Positions 1 to 6,928 of a DNA stretch of 14,275 nt are shown in pieces. Under the pieces are notes generated by a model. The model saw only the letters and a list, made by a program, of their open reading frames with translations, had not been told where the DNA came from and did no database searches. Where the stretch lies: assembly GCA_023420795.1 (NCBI GenBank), contig JAEZVM010000273.1, positions 1-14,275 of the forward strand, given 5' to 3'. The position numbers and the translations under genes were made by a program. Source of the stretch: Pseudomonadota bacterium. GTDB lineage: Bacteria; Pseudomonadota; Gammaproteobacteria; Burkholderiales; Burkholderiaceae_D. The stretch's first letter is position 1. Each line of letters opens with the position of its first letter.

Positions 1-122
1 TCCATGTAGGCGCGCGGCTGGCCAGGCGCACCTTCGCCGCGGAACTGGATCGGGCACATGCGGCAGCGCAGGTTGCACTGGCCAACCGGTTCGATCTGGA
101 CGAACTTCGGCAGGTCCGTCAC
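1..122 (-). CDS. Radical SAM enzyme, N-terminal fragment (runs off left edge)
   Basis: Only about the first 40 residues are present. They begin at a GTG codon (122-120) and continue past the left edge. The cysteine motif CNLRCRMCP places C16, C20 and C23 in the CX3CX2C pattern that binds the radical SAM [4Fe-4S] cluster. The preceding residues, FVQIEPVGQ, form the first strand typical of this superfamily. The GTG start shares bases with the TGA stop of the upstream glycosyltransferase (GTGA), so the two are probably translationally coupled. Radical SAM proteins beside glycosyltransferases are often SPASM-type or sugar- or peptide-modifying enzymes, but the substrate cannot be read from this fragment. 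The superfamily call is firm; the role is unknown. Confidence 0.85.
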   Translation of the reverse strand, partial: MTDLPKFVQIEPVGQCNLRCRMCPIQFRGEGAPGQPRAYM

Positions 123-1258
123 AAAAATCCCACGCGGAACTTGAACGCACCGATGGCGCGCCAGAACACGGCCAGCGGCGGAATCAGGACCGAAGTGACG
201 ATCATCTCGGCGACATGCGAAGGCGCTTTCGAGGTACGCCGCAGCCGCTGCAGGCAGAAGCGCGAGGTGAGGAACAGCCAGACTGCGCCGGACACCGCCG
301 CGATTGCCGCCGCGCCAGCCAGCGCCGCCGCGACCGACAGCAGCAGGGAGCCCACCGTCAGGTAGAAATCCCAGCGCGGCGTGGCGCGTATCTTCCGGCG
401 ATAGAGTGCCGGATGCTTCTTGTACAGCAGTGCATCGAACTGTACCTTCTTCACTTGCGACAGACTGACGCCCCAGCCTGCGGATCGGATCGGATGGGTC
501 ATTACTGCGCGCGGCTCGTGCACGATGTTGGCGTTGTAGTCGAGCAGCCTAAAGTGCAGGTCGGAGTCTTCGCGCCATGCGAAACGGAAGCGCTCGTCGA
601 AGCCACCGAGGTCTTCAAGCACCTGTTTGCGGCAGAAGCAGTTAGCGGTGACGAACTCGGCGGTTTCCAGGTTCTTCGCGTCCAGCTCGTAATCAGTCGG
701 TGTATGCGACAGCGGCATCACGATTCGGCCGCATACCGCATCGACGCCTTCCTCGAATGCGCACAGGCCGTTCTTCAGCCAGTCGGTGCGGGCGATCGTA
801 TCGTCGTCGGTGAATGCGATCACGCTGCCATGCGCGGCATGCCATCCGAAGTTGCGCGCCGCCGCCGGCCCATGCGGCCCCATCGACGGGATATAGGTGA
901 TCTGTGGGCCCTTGCCGGCGGTATGCGCGGCCCAGCCGGTGACCACTTCGCGCGTGGCGTCGCTCGGCCCGTCATCGACCACGATGATTTCAAAGCGCGC
1001 CGGATCGAAGCGCTGCAGCACCAGGCTGGCGATGCAGCGGTTCAGCAACTGAGGCCGGCCGCAGGTGGGGACCACCACCGAGATCGCTATTTCAATTGGC
1101 GTGGCGGGCCTGGTTTCATGGATATGGGCGATTTCCGCCGAGGCGGCCGGTGCGTCGGAGCGGCGCCTCGTATGCGTCGGATCGGCATGCGGTCTCTTGC
1201 CTTCGCCATCGGCGCCGGCCTGTCTCCGATCCCGGTTAAATGCAAGAATCTTTGTCAT
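119..1258 (-). CDS. Family 2 glycosyltransferase with C-terminal membrane anchor
   Basis: This 379-residue protein has a GT-A fold family 2 domain. The first strand is ISVVVPTCGRP, the nucleotide-sugar site is VVDDGPSD (D95-D96), GPAAARNFGW follows, and the metal-binding DXD is FTDDDT (D151-D153). WREDSD (E230-D231) supplies the likely catalytic base. After about residue 296 come hydrophobic stretches (about 299-336 and 351-375), so the enzyme probably sits on the inner membrane with its active site in the cytoplasm. Residues 1-50 are polar and low in complexity. The frame stays open upstream to a TTG at 1426. I chose ATG 1258 because it best suits the family, but its ribosome site is weak (GGGACAG), and ATG 1291 is possible. 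The gene lies downstream of the ABC exporter and overlaps the radical SAM gene. Donor and acceptor sugars are unknown. Confidence 0.88.
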   Translation of the reverse strand: MTKILAFNRDRRQAGADGEGKRPHADPTHTRRRSDAPAASAEIAHIHETRPATPIEIAISVVVPTCGRPQLLNRCIASLVLQRFDPARFEIIVVDDGPSDATREVVTGWAAHTAGKGPQITYIPSMGPHGPAAARNFGWHAAHGSVIAFTDDDTIARTDWLKNGLCAFEEGVDAVCGRIVMPLSHTPTDYELDAKNLETAEFVTANCFCRKQVLEDLGGFDERFRFAWREDSDLHFRLLDYNANIVHEPRAVMTHPIRSAGWGVSLSQVKKVQFDALLYKKHPALYRRKIRATPRWDFYLTVGSLLLSVAAALAGAAAIAAVSGAVWLFLTSRFCLQRLRRTSKAPSHVAEMIVTSVLIPPLAVFWRAIGAFKFRVGFL

Positions 1259-1438
1259 GAACTCTGTCCCGAAAAGCAGGGGGAACGCCATCCTGGCAAT
1301 ACATCGGACGCACCCTCTTTTCTCATTGGTTGATTCGGCCGGAATGCAATTCCCGTTCCATCGAGTTGCATTGATGACCGTCAAACGGGTTTCGTGCACA
1401 GAAAAATTACTGTCCCTTTGAAGCAAGGGCGCAATCCG

Positions 1439-3241
1439 TCATTCCACCGCGCCGATCTCCTGTTCGCGCTTTTCCTCGTCTTCCGAACGCTGTTGCATCT
1501 GCCACAACAGTGCGTATGCGCCGCCCCGCTGCAGAAGCTGTGCGTGGGTACCGCGCTCGACGATGCGGCCGCGCTCCAGCACCACGATTTCGCTGGCGTT
1601 GACCACGGTGGAAAGACGGTGCGCGATGACGAGCGCGGTACGGTTGACCGACAGCTGGTCGAGTTCCGCCTGTATCGCCTGCTCCGATTGCGTGTCGAGC
1701 GCGGATGTGGCTTCATCGAAGATCAGCAGCGGCGGATTCTTCAGGATCGCGCGCGCGATCGCGATGCGCTGCTTTTCGCCGCCCGACATCTTCACGCCGC
1801 GTTCGCCGACCGGTGTTTCATATTTCTGCGGCAGGGAATCGATCAGGTCGTGCACATGCGCGGCCCGCGCTGCGCCGATGATATCTTCCATGGTCGCGCC
1901 CTTGCGGCCGTAACCGATGTTGTAGGCAATCGTGTCGTTGAACAGCAGGGTTTCCTGCGGCACTACGCCGATCGCCTCGCGCAGGCTTTTGGTGCTGATG
2001 CTGCGGATGTCCTGCCCATCGACACGGATATGGCCGTCGCCGACTTCATACAGGCGCAGCAGCAGGCGCGCCAGCGTCGATTTGCCGGAGCCGCTGCCGC
2101 CGACCACCGCGACGGTGCCGCCCGGCGGGATGCGAAAGCTCACCTTGTGCAGGATCGGACGCGCCGGATCGTAGGCAAAGCTGACGTTGTCGAACACCAC
2201 TTCGCCGCGGCCTACCTGCAGTGCCGGCAGGCCCGGCGGCTCGTCGATCTCCGGCTTTTCGCGCAGCAGCTGGAACAGTTTTTCGGCATTCACCAGCGCG
2301 TCGCGCGCTTCGCGATAGACGAAGCCGAGCGCATTGAGCGGAAGACAAATCTGGATCACGTAGGCATTGATCAGGATCAGGTCGCCCACCGTCATCTGCC
2401 GCGTAAACACGCCTTGGCCGGCGTACAGCATCACCCATGCCACACCTATCGCAATGATCGCGCTCTGCCCGACATGCAGCGTGAACAGCGCCTTCTGGTT
2501 CGATACCACCGCCTCGGCCCAATGGCCCATCAGTTCGCGGAAGCGCTCCGACTCCAGCTTTTCGTTGGTGAAATACTTCACCGTGTCGTAATTGATCAGG
2601 CTGTCGGCAAGCAGGCTTTTCGCGCTGGAGTCGAGACGGTTGACGCGCCGCTGGAAGATCGCGCGCTTCGCGGTGAATATCAGCGTGAAGCCGCAATACA
2701 GCAGGAAAGTAAAACCCAGGATGGCGGTGAACGTATAGCTGTAACGGGCTGTCATGATGCCCACCACCATTGCGATTTCCAGCAGCGTCGGCACGATCGT
2801 GAACAGGCCGACGCTGAGCAGAAAGGCGATGCCGGACGTGCCGCGGTCGATGTCCGGCAGCAGGCCGCCGATGCGCCGCCCCGCATGAAAGCGCGCGCCC
2901 AGTTCATGCAGATGCGCAAAAGTCTTGAGCGCATAGGTGGCGACCGTGTGCTGCGTGACGCGCGAAAACGCCAGGTCGCGCAATTCATTGAACAGTGTGC
3001 TGGCAAAGCGCAATATCGCGTAGCCGGCCAGCAGCACGACAGGCAGCGCCATCAGCTGCTCCGGGCGCGACAGTTCATCGACGATGCGCTTGAGTGCCAG
3101 CGGCACCGATACCACTGCGATCTTTGCCAGCACCAGGAATATCACGGCGGCGGCGATGCGCCAGCGGAATGCCGACACCACGCGCCACAGGTCGCGCATG
3201 ACATTCGTTCCGCCCTGCGTCGCCACGTCTGCATCCGGCAT
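1439..3241 (-). CDS. Atm1/HMT-type ABC exporter (fused permease and ATPase)
   Basis: This is a 600-residue half-transporter expected to act as a homodimer in the inner membrane. The N-terminal half has about six membrane helices. The stretch DSLINYDTVKYFTNE is characteristic of the Atm1/heavy-metal tolerance branch, which exports glutathione-linked or metal-thiol compounds, rather than of MsbA. The ATPase half is complete: Walker A GGSGSGKST (K387), Q-loop VVPQE, signature MSGGEKQR (485-492), Walker B LLIFDEATSALD (D509, E510) and switch H541 in IAHRLST. ATG 3241 is preferred because AAAAGGA lies about eight bases upstream and the length then matches the family; ATG 3250 is an in-frame alternative. 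The gene is divergent from the Hsp20 fusion. The glycosyltransferase downstream could be cotranscribed. The exported substrate is inference from family only. Confidence 0.9.
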   Translation of the reverse strand: MPDADVATQGGTNVMRDLWRVVSAFRWRIAAAVIFLVLAKIAVVSVPLALKRIVDELSRPEQLMALPVVLLAGYAILRFASTLFNELRDLAFSRVTQHTVATYALKTFAHLHELGARFHAGRRIGGLLPDIDRGTSGIAFLLSVGLFTIVPTLLEIAMVVGIMTARYSYTFTAILGFTFLLYCGFTLIFTAKRAIFQRRVNRLDSSAKSLLADSLINYDTVKYFTNEKLESERFRELMGHWAEAVVSNQKALFTLHVGQSAIIAIGVAWVMLYAGQGVFTRQMTVGDLILINAYVIQICLPLNALGFVYREARDALVNAEKLFQLLREKPEIDEPPGLPALQVGRGEVVFDNVSFAYDPARPILHKVSFRIPPGGTVAVVGGSGSGKSTLARLLLRLYEVGDGHIRVDGQDIRSISTKSLREAIGVVPQETLLFNDTIAYNIGYGRKGATMEDIIGAARAAHVHDLIDSLPQKYETPVGERGVKMSGGEKQRIAIARAILKNPPLLIFDEATSALDTQSEQAIQAELDQLSVNRTALVIAHRLSTVVNASEIVVLERGRIVERGTHAQLLQRGGAYALLWQMQQRSEDEEKREQEIGAVE

Positions 3242-3561
3242 GTCTTTCATCCTTTTGCATGATGCCGCGCACGCTGCGGCACGGCTGTAATCTTTACTGC
3301 CATTCAGTGCAAAAACTGCTGCGCGAAACCGCTGCTTTTCCGGATGGGAAACCATCCGGAACTGAAATCGGTCTGCTCTGGACAAGCGGTGGAATGGTAT
3401 GGAAGTTGCAGCCAGCCACGACGCTTTCATCTCTCGCCGGCACACCATTCACAGCACGGTTTTCGTTAGCAGTATTTATTCCACGAAGTCGCACAGCCCC
3501 TTGCCGGGCAGTCAGGCCGGAACAGGCAGGTGCGCGCCGCGCGAGAAAAAGGAGATTCAGA
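3242..3561. other. Divergent intergenic region, 320 bases
   Basis: This spacer separates the minus-strand ABC exporter from the plus-strand SRPBCC-Hsp20 gene, so both promoters should lie here. The plus frame is open across it, but no convincing protein is encoded: the translation lacks family features and the Hsp20 fusion has a much better start at 3562. I found a strong hairpin at 3338-3361 and an AT-rich patch near 3460-3482. I found no clear sigma-70 pair and no sigma-32 heat-shock promoter (CTTGAAA with CCCCAT) on either strand. Confidence 0.6.
3338..3361. repeat. Perfect hairpin with GAAA loop
   Basis: A 10-base stem (TTCCGGATGG with CCATCCGGAA) closes on GAAA, a GNRA-type tetraloop on the plus strand. 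There is no T-run on either side in the right orientation, so it does not look like an intrinsic terminator. It lies about 200 bases before the Hsp20 fusion and about 100 bases before the ABC exporter start. It could be an operator for a dimeric regulator or a structured leader element. Confidence 0.6.
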
Positions 3562-4575
3562 ATGGCAAGAATTGAGGAATCGGTCGAGGTCAATGCGCCG
3601 GCACGGACCGCGTACGAGCAATTGACGAAGTTCGAGCAGTACGCGCGTTTCATCGACGATGTGAAGGAAATCCGCCAGCTTGGCGATTCGCGCCTGCACG
3701 GGCGTAGCAGGGTCGGCGACCAGGACATGGAATGGGATGCGGAGATCACGCAGCAGGTACCGGAGCGCTGCATTGCATGGCGCACCACCAGCGGGCCGCG
3801 TTACGAAGGACGGATCGAGCTGTCGCCGATCGGCAAGGACCGCACCCGCGTGACGCTGACGATGGACTGCGAGCCGAAGCGTGAAGCGCTTCCGCAGCAT
3901 GGCACCACGGAAAATGAGATCGCGCAGCGCACCGTGCATGAACTGGCGCAATTCAAGAGATTCATTGAAAAGCTGACCGGAGAGAACGCCGCACGGCGCG
4001 GCGCAACCGGGCCGCAGGCCGTACCGCCGCAGCCGAAGAGCAGCGTCGAGCAGGGTGGCGAGAGGCAGGGCGGACGCATGCCGCAATTCCCGAATCCCCT
4101 GCAGATATGGAATGACCCGTTCGGATTCATGCGCCGCATGTCGGAGGACATGGATCAGCTGATCGACAAATTTGTCGGCCGCCAGCTCAACGATGCCCGC
4201 CTGCGTGCCGGCGGCAGCGTCAGCCCCATCAGCGGCACCTCCGGCTGGACGCCGCCGGTCGAGGTCGCGCAGCGCGAGCAGCAGTTCGTCGTTTGCGCCG
4301 AGCTGCCTGGCGTGCGGCGCGAGGATGTGCATATCGAAATCAGGCGCGACCGGCTGACCATCGAGGGCGAGCGCAATCCCGAGCCGCGGCATGAAGCGAC
4401 CGAGTGCCGGCGCTCCGAGCGCTCCTATGGCCATTTTTACCGTGTGATCGCGCTGCCGCCGGGAGCCGATCCGGATGCTGCGTCGGCATCGATGCGCGAC
4501 GGCCTGCTGGAGATTACCGTGCCGGTACCGGGCAACGGCCGACAGGGACGGAAGCTGGATATACAGACGCCGTAG
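3562..4575 (+). CDS. SRPBCC (START-like) domain fused to small heat-shock protein Hsp20
   Basis: This 337-residue protein joins two normally separate families. Residues 1-146 resemble the polyketide cyclase/dehydrase SRPBCC fold (start MARIEESVEVNAPARTAYEQ, end ELAQFKRFIEKL), a hydrophobic ligand-binding barrel. Residues 147-172 are a Pro, Gln and Gly rich linker. Residues 173-337 form a full small heat-shock protein. Its N-terminal arm contains NDPFGFMRRMSEDMDQLIDK; the alpha-crystallin domain starts at W229 with AELPGVRREDVHIEI, contains ERSYGHFYR, and ends with DGLLEITVP. Hsp20 proteins are ATP-independent holdases for unfolding proteins. The start is well supported by AAGGAG about ten bases before ATG 3562. 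No stop, frameshift or composition break is seen at the junction. An internal ATG at 4078 (M173) could give Hsp20 alone. Domain calls are firm; the joint function is inference. Confidence 0.9.
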   Translation: MARIEESVEVNAPARTAYEQLTKFEQYARFIDDVKEIRQLGDSRLHGRSRVGDQDMEWDAEITQQVPERCIAWRTTSGPRYEGRIELSPIGKDRTRVTLTMDCEPKREALPQHGTTENEIAQRTVHELAQFKRFIEKLTGENAARRGATGPQAVPPQPKSSVEQGGERQGGRMPQFPNPLQIWNDPFGFMRRMSEDMDQLIDKFVGRQLNDARLRAGGSVSPISGTSGWTPPVEVAQREQQFVVCAELPGVRREDVHIEIRRDRLTIEGERNPEPRHEATECRRSERSYGHFYRVIALPPGADPDAASASMRDGLLEITVPVPGNGRQGRKLDIQTP

Positions 4576-4597
4576 GCGTGAAAGCGTTTGTCGCCGG

Positions 4598-4620
4598 CCG
4601 CTGCCGGTGCGCCGCAGCGG
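4598..4620 (+). repeat. GC-rich hairpin between Hsp20 fusion and SemiSWEET-like gene
   Basis: CCGCTGC (4598-4604) and GCAGCGG (4614-4620) form a perfect 7-base stem with a 9-base loop in the 80-base gap. No T-run follows, so it is not a standard intrinsic terminator. It could partly uncouple the two genes or stabilise the upstream message. Confidence 0.4.
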
Positions 4621-4655
4621 ATCCCGCAAGCCGCGCCTGAGAAGACGGAGGACAG

Positions 4656-4946
4656 ATGGGCACCGACATGGTGGGCTGGATCAGCGCCTTCATCCTGGTA
4701 ATGACGATTTCGCGGCAGGTATATACCCAATGGCGCACCGGCAGCTGCGAAGGTGTTTCCAAGTGGCTGTTCATCGGCCAGCTCACCGCGTCGGTCGGCT
4801 TCACCGTGTACAGCTATCTGGTGGACAACTGGGTATTCGTATTCGCCAATTTCTTCATCTTCCTCACCGCAGTGGCCGGGCAGCTTATTTACATGCGGAA
4901 CAAGAGGAGAGCCAACTCGCCAGAAAAAAACTCGCATACCGGGTGA
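4656..4946 (+). CDS. SemiSWEET/PQ-loop-like small membrane protein
   Basis: This 96-residue protein has three membrane helices (about 5-21, 38-56 and 62-80) and a basic cytoplasmic tail. The order of features matches bacterial SemiSWEET half-transporters: helix 1 ends in a loop with TGSCEGVSKW, helix 2 is FIGQLTASVGFTVYSYL, and helix 3 begins in NWVFVFANFF, where the conserved Asn lies. SemiSWEETs form dimers that carry sugars across the inner membrane. The usual Pro-Gln of helix 1 is here Arg-Gln (ISRQVYTQW), so the hinge proline is missing and sugar transport is uncertain. GGAGG lies about five bases before ATG 4656. The gene follows the Hsp20 fusion by 80 bases and may be cotranscribed. 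The fold call is good; the substrate is unknown. Confidence 0.72.
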   Translation: MGTDMVGWISAFILVMTISRQVYTQWRTGSCEGVSKWLFIGQLTASVGFTVYSYLVDNWVFVFANFFIFLTAVAGQLIYMRNKRRANSPEKNSHTG

Positions 4947-5013
4947 CGCAATGTCACTTTCATAATTACAGGACGCTGTAAGACTTACTTCACTTCCGTG
5001 GCTTTCGGGTTGC

Positions 5014-5040
5014 TGTCATTCCGAACGCAGAGAGGAAGCT
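5014..5040 (+). repeat. TGTCATTCCGAACGCA repeat, copy A (single arm)
   Basis: This sequence lies in the 257-base gap before the carbamoyltransferase. Its first 16 bases, TGTCATTCCGAACGCA, are identical to one arm of the palindromic element at 10928-11011 read on the other strand. The match continues imperfectly through GAGGAA-CT. No matching second arm is seen downstream. I found no convincing promoter in the rest of the gap (4947-5203), although a CATAAT at 4961-4966 resembles a -10 box without a good -35. Confidence 0.6.
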
Positions 5041-5203
5041 GCTTCCACGGCATCTCCGTGCCATCAATGAAATTCGGCATCCGCAGCCGGCAATCGCACC
5101 GGCGGGTATGTCGTTTGCTTCAGCGTTGAAACAAGGCCGCATCCTACCGGGAGTGCGTCCTCTTTCCTTGCCTGCAGAGCCGTATCCTTCTCGGGAGAAA
5201 AAC

Positions 5204-6928
5204 GTGCATACGTTAGGAATCAACGCTGCTTATCACGATTGTTCCGCCTGCCTAGTACGCGATGGAGAAGTGATAGCAGCGGCGGAGGAAGAGCGGTTCA
5301 CGCGCATCAAGCACGGCAAGCGGCCGGTGCCGTTCACCACCTGGCAACTCCCGTATCACGCCATCGATTACTGCCTGAAGGAAGCCGGCATTGCGCTCGC
5401 CGATGTGCAGCATGTCGCGTATTCCTATGATCCCTCACTGCTGCTCGGCGCACATGCCGGGCAGGCGACGATAGAGTTGCCGCTGGAGCCATCCGCGCAT
5501 GCGGCGGGCGAATGGCTGTCGCCATGGGACCCGCTGTTCCTGTCGTATATCGTCAATGCGCCGCGCCAGCTGGCGAGCGGTGCGCCGCATCATCTCAGGA
5601 AGCGCTTTCGCGGCGTGCGGCATGACGGGCCGTTTCAATGGCATTTCGTCGAGCACCATCTCGCGCACGAGGCGAGCGCCTTCCTTGCCGCGCCGTTCGA
5701 GGAATGCGCAGTGCTCACGATGGATGGGCGCGGCGAGCGGGCGACCACCAGCTACGGCGTTTACCAGGACAGGCGCTACCGGCGCATCAAACAGGTGAAC
5801 CTGCCGCATTCGCTCGGTCTGCTGTATGAAGCAGTGACCGATTACCTTGGCTTCCTGCATTCGTCCGATGAATACAAGGTGATGGCGCTGGCCTCGTTCG
5901 GCAAGCCGGTCTATGCGCCGCTGCTGCGCGAGGTATTGCAGTACACCGGCGACGGCAACTACGAGGTCGTGCCGGCGCAGTGGGACAAGCTGTTCGGCCC
6001 GCCGCGCGAGCGCGGTTCCGAGTTCACGCAGAAACACATGGATATCGCATCCTCGCTGCAAATCGTGCTGGAGGAAACGGTATTGAAGATGGCCGACTGG
6101 CTGCATCAGCAGACCGGCGCGGAGAACCTTTGCATGGCCGGCGGCGTAGCGCTCAATTGCGTGATGAATGCACGGGTGCGCGATAAGGGGCCGTTCAGGC
6201 GGGTATGGGTACAGCCGGCTTCCGGCGATGCGGGAACCGCGCTCGGCGCGGCCTTGTGGATCGATGCGCAGCAAGCAGAAAGCCGTGGAAAAGGGCCGCA
6301 CTGGCGCATGGACCATGCGTTCCTCGGGCCGGCCTACGACGAGGACGAGATCGAGGCATTCCTGCAGCAGGCCAAGCTGCGCTACCGCCGTGCGAACGAT
6401 CTGTCGGCGGAGGTGGCCGAACTGCTGATGCAGAACAAGGTGATCGGCTGGTTCCAGGGACGCATGGAGTTCGGCCCGCGTGCGCTCGGTGCGCGTTCCA
6501 TCCTCGCATCGCCGCTCGATGCCTCGATGCAGCAACGCCTGAACCACATCAAGGACCGAGAAGATTTCCGGCCAGTGGCGCCGGTCGTTCTGGAAGAAGA
6601 AGCCGCGAACTGGTTCGTCGATGGCGATGTGTCGCCGTTCATGGTGTTCGTGTATGACGTGCGGCCGGACAAGGCCGACAAGATTCCCGCCGTGCGCCAT
6701 GTCGATGGCACTGCACGCATCCAGACCATCAACCGAGGGCAGAACGCCGCGTATTACGACCTGCTGCGCGCGTTCTTCGAGCGCAGCGGCGTGCCGGTGC
6801 TGATCAACACTTCGTTCAATACGCGTGGCGAGCCGGTGGTCTGCACGCCGCGCGATGCAGTCGAATCCTATTGCAGCACGCCGCTGGATGCGCTCGCCAT
6901 CGGCCCGTTCATCGTCGAAAAGCAATGA
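5204..6928 (+). CDS. Carbamoyltransferase, NodU/CmcH/TobZ family
   Basis: This 574-residue enzyme has the full family length. It is expected to activate carbamoyl phosphate with ATP to carbamoyl-AMP and then transfer the carbamoyl group to a hydroxyl, usually on a sugar or natural product. The N-terminal Kae1-like domain starts with LGINAAYHDCSACL and contains the metal-binding histidines in EHHLAHEAS (H151, H152, H155). It also has VLTMDGRGE and MAGGVALNCVMN (311-320). The C-terminal domain carries GWFQGRMEFGPRALGARS (from G415) and NTSFNTRGEPVV. The start is GTG 5204, which puts LGINAAYHD at the N terminus as in the family, with GGGAG about seven bases upstream; the frame is open back to 5108. 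Its stop overlaps the GT9 start (ATGA). The context suggests a glycan acceptor. The family call is very firm. Confidence 0.95.
   Translation: MHTLGINAAYHDCSACLVRDGEVIAAAEEERFTRIKHGKRPVPFTTWQLPYHAIDYCLKEAGIALADVQHVAYSYDPSLLLGAHAGQATIELPLEPSAHAAGEWLSPWDPLFLSYIVNAPRQLASGAPHHLRKRFRGVRHDGPFQWHFVEHHLAHEASAFLAAPFEECAVLTMDGRGERATTSYGVYQDRRYRRIKQVNLPHSLGLLYEAVTDYLGFLHSSDEYKVMALASFGKPVYAPLLREVLQYTGDGNYEVVPAQWDKLFGPPRERGSEFTQKHMDIASSLQIVLEETVLKMADWLHQQTGAENLCMAGGVALNCVMNARVRDKGPFRRVWVQPASGDAGTALGAALWIDAQQAESRGKGPHWRMDHAFLGPAYDEDEIEAFLQQAKLRYRRANDLSAEVAELLMQNKVIGWFQGRMEFGPRALGARSILASPLDASMQQRLNHIKDREDFRPVAPVVLEEEAANWFVDGDVSPFMVFVYDVRPDKADKIPAVRHVDGTARIQTINRGQNAAYYDLLRAFFERSGVPVLINTSFNTRGEPVVCTPRDAVESYCSTPLDALAIGPFIVEKQ

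Noticed and set aside
215..1333. Plus-strand open frame of 372 codons
   Set aside because: It is antisense to the family 2 glycosyltransferase and rich in Arg and Ala without any motif.
1405..1430. Possible terminator after the ABC exporter (CCCTT and AAGGG stem, then TTTTT on the minus strand)
   Set aside because: The stem is only five pairs and the T-run begins about eight bases after it, so it does not meet the usual shape.
1439..3241. ABC exporter as the glycan exporter of the locus
   Set aside because: The DTVKYFTNE region and architecture match the Atm1 branch, not MsbA, Wzm/Wzt or peptide-glycan flippases.
1394..3262. Long plus-strand open frame of 622 codons
   Set aside because: It is antisense to the ABC exporter, rich in His, Arg and Gln, and shows no domain; it is a by-product of GC-rich codon use on the other strand.
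3259..3561. N-terminal 101-codon extension of the Hsp20 fusion
   Set aside because: The frame is open, but there is no ribosome site at its start, it crosses the hairpin, and a strong AAGGAG precedes ATG 3562, where the SRPBCC domain begins.
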